Assembly: GCA_029975215.1 (NCBI GenBank)
Contig: JARKPO010000046.1
Coordinates: 184,839 to 248,838, forward strand
Source: Levilinea sp.
Lineage (GTDB): Bacteria; Chloroflexota; Anaerolineae; Anaerolineales; Anaerolineaceae
DNA length: 64,000 nt
Reading direction: 5' to 3'
Part shown: piece after piece, positions 16,591 through 23,936 of the stretch
Position numbering within the stretch: position 1 is the stretch's first letter
Layout of the letters: each line of letters starts with the position of its first letter
Translations under genes and position numbers: made by a program
Notes under the pieces: generated by a model
The model's input: only the letters and a program-made list of their open reading frames with translations
Databases searched by the model: none
Told to the model about the DNA's origin: nothing

Positions 16591-17559
16591 TCACTGTTCC
16601 AGCAGCTTGAGCTTGACGCCAGCTGCCTGGTGTTGGATCATTTTCTGCGCCATCTGCACGGCAAAGGCCCCGGCCTCCAGGGGGTTGGTGCCGCCGCCGT
16701 CGTAGATATTGCAGATGACATCCCGCTCGGCATCGGTATGACCAGACTGCGGGCGGTAGGCCATGTAAGCGCTCATCGATTCAGCCCGCCCCAAACCGGG
16801 GCGCTCGCCGATGAGCAGGATGAGCACGTCGGGATGCAGCAAGTCGCCGATGTCGTTCATCACGCCCACACGGCAGAACTGGATGAAAAAGGGCGTGCCC
16901 AGGCTCAGCCCTGCCTGGCGGAAGCCCGCCTCCAGCACGGGCATGATTTTGCGCAAGTTGGCCTCGATGGCCGCGGCGCTGAGGCCGTCGCCGACGCAGA
17001 TTTGAATATTGGGGTTCTTGACGCAGTGCTGGCTGATCTGCGCGCGGGCTTCGTCGCTGAGCTGACGGCCCAGGTCGGGGCGCAGCAGGTATTCAGCTTT
17101 GCCGCCGGTGACGCGGGTCTGCACGCGCAGGAGTTTGAACTCATCCAAGAGCTGCGGGTCCACGTCGCGCAGCAGGGCGTCCTGCGTCACGGCCAGGTCG
17201 GCCTGGAAGAGCACCAGAGAGCGGGTGCGCACGCGCGGCCCGGCGCGCCCCACGCCGATGCGGGCGGTGGTGGCGTTCATCAGGGCAGACAGGCCCTCGG
17301 CGTCCAGCGGGCGGTCAATGCCTGGCTCGGCGCGGGCTTCGTCTGTGGTGGGGTCGGGCAGATCAATTACCAGACCGCTAGAATTTGCCGCGGAGGAAGC
17401 CAGGGACGGACGGGGTGCGGGGCTGGCAGACACGCTGGGGGCGGGCGGCGGGGGAGGCGCAGGCTGGGCGGGCTTTTGGGCCAGTCCGGCGGCTTGCAGC
17501 TCCTGCAGCACGTTTTGGATCAGAACTTCGATAGGGTCTTTCTGCGGGTCTTCGGGCAT
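16591..17559 (-). CDS. eutC: Ethanolamine ammonia-lyase small (beta) subunit
   Basis: The 322-residue protein has the EutC core from about residue 90: TTARIGVGRAGPRVRT, FQADLAVTQDALLRDVD, VQICVGDGLSAAAIEANL-type segment (IQICVGDGLSAAA), VGVMNDIGDLLHPDVLILLIGERPGLGRAESMSAYMAYRP and CNIYDGGGTNP. With EutB it binds adenosylcobalamin and converts ethanolamine to acetaldehyde and ammonia. The N-terminal 25 residues form a short amphipathic helix (DPIEVLIQNVLQELQAAGL) followed by a Pro/Ala/Ser linker, the form of the EutC encapsulation peptide that targets the enzyme into a microcompartment. It starts 18 bases after eutB. Confidence 0.95.
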   Translation of the reverse strand: MPEDPQKDPIEVLIQNVLQELQAAGLAQKPAQPAPPPPPAPSVSASPAPRPSLASSAANSSGLVIDLPDPTTDEARAEPGIDRPLDAEGLSALMNATTARIGVGRAGPRVRTRSLVLFQADLAVTQDALLRDVDPQLLDEFKLLRVQTRVTGGKAEYLLRPDLGRQLSDEARAQISQHCVKNPNIQICVGDGLSAAAIEANLRKIMPVLEAGFRQAGLSLGTPFFIQFCRVGVMNDIGDLLHPDVLILLIGERPGLGRAESMSAYMAYRPQSGHTDAERDVICNIYDGGGTNPLEAGAFAVQMAQKMIQHQAAGVKLKLLEQ

Positions 17560-17577
17560 GATTTATTCTCCCCGGCC

Positions 17578-18945
17578 TCAGCGTGACAGGAACAAGGTGG
17601 GGTCGCCCGCCTTGCTGGTCAGGCGGCCGTCTTTGAGCAGCCCCAGTTCTTCCATCCAGCGTTCAAATTCGGGGGCCGGCCGCAGTTTAAAGATCCGGCG
17701 CAAGGCGGCGGTGTCGTGGTAAGAGGTGGATTGGTAAGACAGCATGGAGTCATCGGCCATGGGCACGCCCATGAAGAAATTGCAGCCCGCGGCGGTGAGC
17801 AGTACTGCCAGATTCTCGCTGTTGTTCTGATCGGTGCGGGCGTGGTTGGTGTAACATACGTCGCAGCCCATCGAAATGCCGGTGAGCTTGCCCATGAAAT
17901 GATCTTCCAGTCCGGCGCGTTGGATCTGCTCGCTGTTGTAGAGGTATTCGGGGCCGATGAAGCCGACCACGGTGTTCACCTGGAAGGGGGCGTAGCGTTT
18001 GGCCAGGCCGTAATTGCGCGCCTCCAAAGTGAGCTGGTCCCAGCCGTGGTGGGCGTTGGCCGAGAGGGCTGATCCCTGGCCGGTCTCAAAATACATATAG
18101 TTGGGGCCGGTGGGGTAGCAGTATTTGCGCGCCAGGGCGTAAGCCTCATCCAACATACCCACGGAGATGCCGAAGGACTCGTTGCCTTTCTGCGTTCCGC
18201 AGATGGATTGAAACACCAGGCCCACGGGAGAGCCGTTCTGCATGCAGCGCATCTGGGTGGTGACGTGCGCCAGGACGCAGGTTTGGGTGGGGATTTTCCA
18301 GGTTTGCACGATGTCGTAGGTCATATCCAGCAGGCGCGCCACGGAGGAGTAGCTGTCGTCCACGGGGTTAATGCCGATGACCGAGTCGCCGCAGCCGTAG
18401 GATAGGCCTTCGTAGATCTCAGCGCGAATGCCTTCGGGGGAATCTGTGGGGTGGTTGGGCTGCAGGCGGCTGGAAAGGGTTCCGCTGAGGCCGATGGTGT
18501 TGTTGCAGTGGCGCACCACGCGGATTTTGCTGGCAGCGTAAACCAGATCCATGTTGGACATGAGCTTGGTCACCGCGGCGATCATTTCGGCGGTCAGGCC
18601 GCTGGACAGGCGCTGCAGGTCGCTGCTTTCGTGTTCGTCATCCAAAATCCACTCGCGCAGCTCGCCCACCGTCCAGTCTTTGATTTCGTTGTAGACGGTC
18701 TCGTTGAGGGCGTCGTGGATCAGGTGGGTGACTTCATCCTGATCGTAAGGGGCCACCGGATTCTCGCGCAGCGCCCACAAGGGCACTTCGGCCAGGACAT
18801 GCTTGGCGGCGGCCCGCTCGGCGGTGGTGGCGGCAGCCACCCCGGCCAGCTGATCGCCGGATTTTTCCTCGTTGGCCTTGCCCATCAAGATGCGCAGGTC
18901 TGGGAACTCGTAGGTTTTACCAAACAGTTTGGTTCGTAAAATCAT
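17578..18945 (-). CDS. eutB: Ethanolamine ammonia-lyase large (alpha) subunit
   Basis: The 455-residue protein has the normal EutB length and motifs: MILRTKLFGKTYEF start, MGKANEEKSGDQLAGVAA, VTKLMSNMDLVYAASKI, CNNTIGLSGTLSSRLQPNHPTD, GCGDSVIGINPVDDS, FQSICGTQKGNESFG, YFETGQGSALSANAHHG and a C-terminal LKDGRLTSKAGDPT. This TIM-barrel subunit carries the ethanolamine-binding site. It lies eight bases after eutA, and eutC follows. Activity requires adenosylcobalamin, which the PduO enzyme encoded at 6.6 kb could supply. Confidence 0.97.
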   Translation of the reverse strand: MILRTKLFGKTYEFPDLRILMGKANEEKSGDQLAGVAAATTAERAAAKHVLAEVPLWALRENPVAPYDQDEVTHLIHDALNETVYNEIKDWTVGELREWILDDEHESSDLQRLSSGLTAEMIAAVTKLMSNMDLVYAASKIRVVRHCNNTIGLSGTLSSRLQPNHPTDSPEGIRAEIYEGLSYGCGDSVIGINPVDDSYSSVARLLDMTYDIVQTWKIPTQTCVLAHVTTQMRCMQNGSPVGLVFQSICGTQKGNESFGISVGMLDEAYALARKYCYPTGPNYMYFETGQGSALSANAHHGWDQLTLEARNYGLAKRYAPFQVNTVVGFIGPEYLYNSEQIQRAGLEDHFMGKLTGISMGCDVCYTNHARTDQNNSENLAVLLTAAGCNFFMGVPMADDSMLSYQSTSYHDTAALRRIFKLRPAPEFERWMEELGLLKDGRLTSKAGDPTLFLSR

Positions 18946-18953
18946 GCCGGCCT

Positions 18954-20399
18954 CTAATGATAAAAAACCAGGGTCTTAACCACCAGCGGCACCACGCGCC
19001 CATCCATGAGCGGCGCGCCGATATCCATGTAATCGCCTTCTTCCAGGCCGACCTGATCAATAACCAGCAAGGGGCGGCGGTCCGTTTTGCTCTTGACGGT
19101 TTGCCCCAGGGCCTGGGCGTAATCGTGGCGGATGATGACAATCAGCGGCCGCCCGGCGGGCAGGCTGCGTTCAAAGGCGGCCACGCCGTCGGCCAGGGCG
19201 ACCAGCAGGGGATAATCTAACCGCCCATCTAATTCCAATGCGATTGCGAAGGGATCTGCGGTCAGGTTGAGATCCCAGCGGGCGAGGGCGCTTTGGATGG
19301 CCGGGGCGATGACCGCAGGCTGGAGGGGCTGGCCGCGCAGGTCCACGCGCACCACGGGTACATTTTTGAGGGGCAGGATGGATTCTTCGGCCCAGATGGT
19401 GGAACCCGAAAGGGTGACCGTTTGGGCGCTGGCCCCCAAAACCGTGGCGCGCAAGGTTTCAGCGGGGCGCACCACCGTGCAGCTGCTGAGGGCGGGCGAT
19501 TCGCGCAGGCTTTCGGCCACCAGCGGGCCGATATCGCCGTGGCGGGCCACATCTGCCACACTGGTGAGCCGCGGGGGCTGATAGTAGTAATAGCCGACCC
19601 CGCCGGAGAACATCACCGGCTTATCGCGCCCGGTCACTTCCAGGGGTGGAGTTTGATACAGCTGGTCAGCCAGCGGGCTGGTGGTTCCGTGGATCAGGTG
19701 CAGGGTCAGCTCGGCCATCTGGTCGGTGAGGCGGCGCAGGTCAGCCAGGGCAGGTCGGTCGCCTACCGCCAGCCGCACCCCTGCCGCGGCGGCGATGCGC
19801 GCCCCGGCAGGGGTGATGTGAGTGACCTGGCCGCTGACGGGGTCAATTTCCACCACGCGCCCGCCAAAATTCATGGCGGCGGAGGCGGCGATGTGCCCCT
19901 GGCGGAAGACGGCGCTGTTGGCGCTGCCGCCGCCGATATCCACATTGGTGACGGTGGTGAAATGCTGGCGGCTGTAACTGGCAGCCCCCGAGCCGCGGCC
20001 TGCGATCATGCCTTCCACGTTTGGCCCAGCCACGGTGACCACAAAGTCGCCCGCCAGCCCAGCCACCGCCGAAAGGATGGGGTCGGCGTTCTTTTTGCGG
20101 GCGGTCTCACCGGTGATGATCACCGCGCCAGTTTCCACCTGGGCGGGGGACACCCCGGCTTTTTGGTATTCACCCTGAATGATGGCCGCCAGGCGCTGGG
20201 CGTCGATGGTTTCGGTGTCCAGCAGAGGGGTGAAGACGATTTCGCTTTCGTAAATCACCCGGCGCGCGGCGATATCCACGCGCGGGATCTGGCCTGCGCG
20301 CGCCACATTGACCAGAGTCAGTTCACTGAAGATCACCTGGGTGGTGGTGGTGCCGATGTCAATACCAACGCTGATCATTTGTCGTGCGGGTGAGTCCAT
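18954..20399 (-). CDS. eutA: Ethanolamine ammonia-lyase reactivating factor EutA
   Basis: The 481-residue ATPase of the actin/Hsp70-like fold releases damaged cobalamin from inactivated ethanolamine ammonia-lyase. Seen are the phosphate-1 motif ISVGIDIGTTTTQVIFSEL, the phosphate-2-like VDIGGGSANSAVF, GETARKKNADPILSAVAGLAGDFVVTVAGPN, and the adenosine-site MFSGGVGYYYY. ATG 20399 has a GAGG element about nine bases upstream; ATG 20378 is a weaker alternative. It is the first gene of the operon. A candidate promoter (TTGGTG-18-GATAAT on the minus strand, 20447 to 20418) precedes it. Confidence 0.95.
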   Translation of the reverse strand: MDSPARQMISVGIDIGTTTTQVIFSELTLVNVARAGQIPRVDIAARRVIYESEIVFTPLLDTETIDAQRLAAIIQGEYQKAGVSPAQVETGAVIITGETARKKNADPILSAVAGLAGDFVVTVAGPNVEGMIAGRGSGAASYSRQHFTTVTNVDIGGGSANSAVFRQGHIAASAAMNFGGRVVEIDPVSGQVTHITPAGARIAAAAGVRLAVGDRPALADLRRLTDQMAELTLHLIHGTTSPLADQLYQTPPLEVTGRDKPVMFSGGVGYYYYQPPRLTSVADVARHGDIGPLVAESLRESPALSSCTVVRPAETLRATVLGASAQTVTLSGSTIWAEESILPLKNVPVVRVDLRGQPLQPAVIAPAIQSALARWDLNLTADPFAIALELDGRLDYPLLVALADGVAAFERSLPAGRPLIVIIRHDYAQALGQTVKSKTDRRPLLVIDQVGLEEGDYMDIGAPLMDGRVVPLVVKTLVFYH

Positions 20400-20417
20400 T
20401 CTTCAACCTCTGCTGTG

Positions 20418-20469
20418 ATTATCGCACGGGAAGCGCAAAAACACCAAAGCCGCCCCGCGAGAGGCGGGG
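20418..20469 (-). promoter_or_regulatory. Candidate eut promoter and adjacent GC palindrome
   Basis: On the minus strand, GATAAT (20423-20418) lies 18 bases after TTGGTG (20447-20442), just before eutA. Immediately upstream, CCCCGC-N5-GCGGGG (20453-20469) is a perfect palindrome in the divergent eutA/penicillin-acylase region and could be an operator or hairpin. Confidence 0.4.
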
Positions 20470-20568
20470 AGCGCGGCTGCATCTATTGTATCAAACAATC
20501 GCCGTTTGTTCAGCCTTGCGTCCGGTTTTACCCCCTGTCGCTGGGCAGCCCCTGGCGCGGCTCGGGAG

Positions 20569-20574
20569 TATAAT
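20569..20574 (+). promoter_or_regulatory. -10 box for the penicillin acylase gene
   Basis: TATAAT lies 47 bases before ATG 20621. The predicted leader of about 40 bases carries GGAGGG at 20610-20615. No convincing -35 box is seen. Confidence 0.5.
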
Positions 20575-20620
20575 GACTCGCAGGGGAACCTTTGTGGACA
20601 TCATCTTCTGGAGGGTAGCG

Positions 20621-22993
20621 ATGAGCAAGAGCACACTGCTGGGGAAAATTGCGCGCGCAGGGTTGACCTGGATGGGCAAACGAAAACTGGCCAAAATTGA
20701 CGGCCAACTGAACGTGGCCGGGCTGCACCAGCCGGTAGAGGTGCTGCGCGACCGTTACGGCATCGCCCACATTTACGCCCAGGACGACCACGATTTGTTC
20801 TTTGCACAGGGTCTGGTACATGCGCAGGAACGCTTCTGGCAGATGGAATTGAACCGGCGCACCGCCAACGGAACCCTGAGCGAATGGTTCGGCCCGCTGG
20901 CATTGGATACCGATCGGGCGGCGCGTACCTTTGGCTTTGCGCGCGTGGGCCGGGCGGATTATGCGCGCTTTTGCCCGGAGTTGCAGAACGTGCTGCAGGC
21001 TTACACCGAGGGCGTGAACGCTTATTTGAGCGCCTTCCCCAACAAGCGGCCCCTGGAATTCACCCTGCTGGGCCAAAAGGCGCGTCCGTGGACGGTGGAA
21101 GACACCCTGGCCTTCTCGCGCCTGATGATCTGGCAGCTTTCGCATGCCTGGTATTCGGAATTGACCCGTGCGCGCCTGGTGGAGCGGGTGGGGGCTGAGC
21201 ACGCGGCCGAATTTGACCTGTCGTACCCCCAGGGCAATCCGCTGACCCTGCCGGAGGGGGTGGAGATGAACGTGCTGGATCCCAAGGGCGGTCTGAGCGC
21301 CGTGCGCGGCCCGTTTTTGCAGCGCGGGCTGGGCAGCAACGCCTGGAGCGTGTCGGGCGAGCGCAGCCAATCGGGCACGGCCTTGCTGTGCAATGATATG
21401 CACCTGATCCTCAGCCTGCCCAATTTGTGGTACGAGAACCATCTGGTTTCGCCCACCACCCAGGTGAGCGGGGTGAGCATCCCCTGCGCGCCGTTGGTGC
21501 TGGCGGGGCACAACGCCGACATCAGTTGGGGCATTACCCTGGCGTTTACCGACTGTGAAGATGTGTATGTGGAGCAGTTTGACCCGGCGGACCCCACCCG
21601 TTACCAGTTCGCGGGTGAATGGAAGACGGCCCAGGTGCTGGAAGAGCGCATTGCGGTCAAGGGGCAGGCGGAGCATGTGGAAAAGGTGGTGCTGACCGAC
21701 CACGGGCCGGTGATTTCGGACGCGGTGGGCGAAAAGCAGCAGCGTTTGGCGGTGCAGTCGATGGCGCTGCGCCCCTGCCTGGCCCTGGAAGGCTGGTATC
21801 GGCTGAACAAAGCGGCGGGTTGGGATGATTTTGTGGAGGCGGCGCGCTGCGTGGAGGCCCCGCAGCTCAACATCGTGTACGCCGACACGTGCGGCAACAT
21901 CGGCTATTGGGTGACGGGACGCACCCCCGTGCGCGCCCAGGGGACAGGCAAAATCCCTGCACCGGGTTGGACGGGTACGCACGAATGGATGGGAGAAATC
22001 CCCTTTGAGGAGATGCCCCACGCCCTAAACCCGGCCAAGGGCTACATCGCCACCTGCAACAACAAGATCGTGCCGGATTCGTACCCGCACTACCTGGGCG
22101 ACCATTGGATGAACGGCTACCGACTGGCGCGTCTGGAGGAGTATTTTGCCAGCCGCGCGCGCCTGAGCCTGGAGGACTGCGCGGCCATGCAGACCGACGT
22201 CACCTGCGTTCCGGCGCGCCTGTTGCTGCCGCATTTGCGCGCCTGCGAAAGCCAGGACGCGGATGTGCGCCAGATGCTGCAACTGCTGGAGGGGTGGGAT
22301 GCGGTGCTGGCGGCCGATTCGACCGCCGCGGCGGTGTATGAGGCGGCGCGGGCCCACCTGGTGAAGGGGCTGCTGGAGCCGGTGCTGGGGGCCGAGCTGA
22401 GCGCGGACCTGCTGGGCAAGGGTTTCAACCCTGTGCTCTTCCCCGACCATGAATTCTACGGCAACGATATGCAGGCTGTGCTGCGCATTCTGGACGATCC
22501 CCAATCCTGGTGGCTGGCTCAGGCGGGCGGCAAACAGGCCCTCATCGAGCGCGCGCTGCGCGAAGGGGCAGCCTACCTGCGCGCCGAGCTGGGCCCTGAC
22601 CCGACTGAGTGGCGCTGGGGCAGGCTGCATACCATCACCTTTGCGCACGCCATGGGCATTCAGAAGCCGCTGGACGAGGTATTTAACCGCGGGCCGCTGC
22701 CGGTGGGTGGAGACACAGATACGCCCTGGCAGGCGGCCTGGGCGCCGGGAGAGCCTTTCGAAAACAAGCTGTGGGCGCCCTCCATGCGCCACCTGTTTGA
22801 CATGGGCGATCTGACTCGCTGCCAACTGGTGCTGCCCATTGGGCAGTCGGGGCAATTGGGCAGCCCGCATTATGATGATATGCTGCCGCGCTGGCTAGGC
22901 GGGCAGTATGTGCCGATGCTGTGGACGCGCAGCCAGGTGGAAGACGAATTGGAAGGACGGCTGATTTTGCGTTCCGGGGATGCGGTTAAATAA
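20621..22993 (+). CDS. Penicillin acylase family (Ntn) amidohydrolase
   Basis: The 790-residue protein belongs to the penicillin/homoserine-lactone acylase family: VEVLRDRYGIAHIYAQDDHDLFFAQGLVHAQERFWQMELNRR near the N-terminus, then GLGSNAWSVSG, in which Ser239 is the expected N-terminal nucleophile of the beta subunit after autocatalytic cleavage; LLCNDMHL, HNADISWGITL and PARLLLPHL follow. Substrates range over penicillins, acyl-homoserine lactones and other N-acyl compounds and cannot be read from the sequence. No signal peptide is present, so it appears cytoplasmic, unlike periplasmic relatives. It ends seven bases before the 3' end of a convergent tRNA gene. Confidence 0.9.
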   Translation: MSKSTLLGKIARAGLTWMGKRKLAKIDGQLNVAGLHQPVEVLRDRYGIAHIYAQDDHDLFFAQGLVHAQERFWQMELNRRTANGTLSEWFGPLALDTDRAARTFGFARVGRADYARFCPELQNVLQAYTEGVNAYLSAFPNKRPLEFTLLGQKARPWTVEDTLAFSRLMIWQLSHAWYSELTRARLVERVGAEHAAEFDLSYPQGNPLTLPEGVEMNVLDPKGGLSAVRGPFLQRGLGSNAWSVSGERSQSGTALLCNDMHLILSLPNLWYENHLVSPTTQVSGVSIPCAPLVLAGHNADISWGITLAFTDCEDVYVEQFDPADPTRYQFAGEWKTAQVLEERIAVKGQAEHVEKVVLTDHGPVISDAVGEKQQRLAVQSMALRPCLALEGWYRLNKAAGWDDFVEAARCVEAPQLNIVYADTCGNIGYWVTGRTPVRAQGTGKIPAPGWTGTHEWMGEIPFEEMPHALNPAKGYIATCNNKIVPDSYPHYLGDHWMNGYRLARLEEYFASRARLSLEDCAAMQTDVTCVPARLLLPHLRACESQDADVRQMLQLLEGWDAVLAADSTAAAVYEAARAHLVKGLLEPVLGAELSADLLGKGFNPVLFPDHEFYGNDMQAVLRILDDPQSWWLAQAGGKQALIERALREGAAYLRAELGPDPTEWRWGRLHTITFAHAMGIQKPLDEVFNRGPLPVGGDTDTPWQAAWAPGEPFENKLWAPSMRHLFDMGDLTRCQLVLPIGQSGQLGSPHYDDMLPRWLGGQYVPMLWTRSQVEDELEGRLILRSGDAVK

Positions 22994-22999
22994 AAAGAG

Positions 23000-23071
23000 T
23001 GGCGAGAGTGGGGGTTGAACCCACGACCAAGGGCTTATGAGTCCCCTGCTCTACCACTGAGCTACCTCGCC
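23000..23071 (-). tRNA. tRNA-Met (CAT anticodon)
   Basis: A complete cloverleaf is read on the minus strand. The 7-bp acceptor stem GGCGAGG/TCTCGCC, a short D-loop, anticodon loop CTCATAA (anticodon CAT), variable loop TGGTC and T-loop TTCAACC are all present; discriminator A, with CCA not encoded. Base 31-39 of the anticodon stem is an A-G mismatch. Elongator Met is most likely; tRNA-Ile2 with modified CAT cannot be excluded. TTTTT follows downstream. Confidence 0.88.
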
Positions 23072-23087
23072 AGCTCATGCGGGTGAT

Positions 23088-23116
23088 AGTTTACTACGGG
23101 TTTTTGGTTTTGTCAA
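23088..23116 (-). promoter_or_regulatory. tRNA-Met promoter (TTGACA-17-TAAACT)
   Basis: On the minus strand a perfect TTGACA (23116-23111) is followed after 17 bases by TAAACT (23093-23088). The predicted start is about ten bases before the tRNA 5' end. Confidence 0.85.
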
Positions 23117-23207
23117 CGAATGTGCGCGCAATGGGGCGAAATTGGTGAGAGCGAAAGGTCCATCCAAGCGGCGAACCCGCCTGGCCGGTGTGCAGGTGAA
23201 CTGCAGC

Positions 23208-23236
23208 TTGTCAGGCGGGCGATTCTGTGGTATATT
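23208..23236 (+). promoter_or_regulatory. greA promoter (TTGTCA-17-TATATT)
   Basis: TTGTCA at 23208-23213 and TATATT at 23231-23236 are 17 bases apart. The predicted start near 23243 gives a leader of about 143 bases, which contains two hairpins. The stretch 23072-23385 has no protein gene; it holds this promoter, the tRNA promoter and the leader. Confidence 0.75.
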
Positions 23237-23251
23237 AACCGCGAGGCCACA

Positions 23252-23314
23252 GAATGAGCATATCACTCATTCCACGCGGTGAATCGCTCCATCTGGAGTG
23301 GTTTTTCTTATTTT
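23252..23314 (+). terminator. Attenuator-like hairpins in the greA leader
   Basis: Hairpin 1 is GAATGAG/CTCATTC (23252-23272). Hairpin 2 is CGCTCC/GGAGTG with an ATCT tetraloop (23285-23300, one G-T pair), followed by G, TTTTT, C and TTATTTT. This is an intrinsic terminator about 60 bases into the transcript and about 70 bases before the greA start codon, so most transcripts could end as a short RNA. Confidence 0.65.
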
Positions 23315-23385
23315 AAGCGGATCAAATGGGGGCTGTGTCCTCAGTTTTTTCCAGTATCCACATCACGAGATCACGAAGGAATGCT

Positions 23386-23850
23386 ATGGCAACCACGTTC
23401 CTGACCCAAGAAGGGTTCCAGAAACTACAGGAAGAACTCGAATTTCTGCGCACGATTAAACGGCAGGAAATTGCCGAGCGTTTGCACGAGGCGATGGAAG
23501 GCGGCGAGCTGATTGAAAACGCCGAGTATGAGGCCGCGAAAAACGAGCAAGCCTTTGTGGAAGGGCGCATCAAAGAGCTGGAACTCATCCTGGCCACGGC
23601 GCGCGTCATCAGCCTGGACGCTCCGGCTTCGGAAACTGTTCAGGTGGGCGATACTGTGACCATTCAAGAAGGTGATGGGGAGCCGGAGGATTACACCATT
23701 GTGGGTGCAGCGGAAGCCAACCCCGCCATTGGCCGTGTATCCAACGAGTCTCCCCTGGGTAAGGCCCTGCTCAACCGCAAGGTGGGCGATATGGTTCAAG
23801 TGGACGCGCCGGCTGGGGCCTTTACCGTTCGGATCTTAAAGATCGTGTAA
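23386..23850 (+). CDS. greA: Transcription elongation factor GreA
   Basis: The 154-residue factor rescues backtracked RNA polymerase by stimulating cleavage of the nascent RNA 3' end. The N-terminal coiled coil (LTQEGFQKLQEELEFLRTIKRQEIAERLHEAMEGGELIENAEYEAAKNEQ) carries the acidic tip, in which the family DxxE pair appears here as E..E/N; the FKBP-like C-terminal domain follows (VQVGDTVTIQEGDG, SNESPLGKALLNRKVGD). ATG 23386 is chosen over an upstream in-frame ATG because AAGGA lies six bases before it and family homology starts there. It is followed by a strong terminator, then lysS. Confidence 0.95.
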   Translation: MATTFLTQEGFQKLQEELEFLRTIKRQEIAERLHEAMEGGELIENAEYEAAKNEQAFVEGRIKELELILATARVISLDAPASETVQVGDTVTIQEGDGEPEDYTIVGAAEANPAIGRVSNESPLGKALLNRKVGDMVQVDAPAGAFTVRILKIV

Positions 23851-23869
23851 TTCAGGGCCAAATGAACAG

Positions 23870-23901
23870 GCCCCGCCCGCGTTCGAAGGGCGGGGCTTTT
23901 T
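23870..23901 (+). terminator. greA terminator
   Basis: GCCCCGCCC (23870-23878) pairs with GGGCGGGGC (23888-23896), followed by TTTTT. It lies 35 bases before the lysS start, so lysS needs its own promoter or read-through. Confidence 0.9.
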
Positions 23902-23936
23902 GTTGAATCTCGTTTGTAAAACAGGAAGGTGACCTC

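Noticed and set aside
16630..17586. 318-codon plus-strand frame over eutC
   Set aside because: Shadow frame; eutC is intact on the minus strand and operon spacing fits.
19293..20393. 366-codon open frame on the plus strand opposite eutA
   Set aside because: Antisense shadow of a high-GC gene: low-complexity His/Gly/Ala-rich translation, no ribosome site, and eutA fully explains the region.
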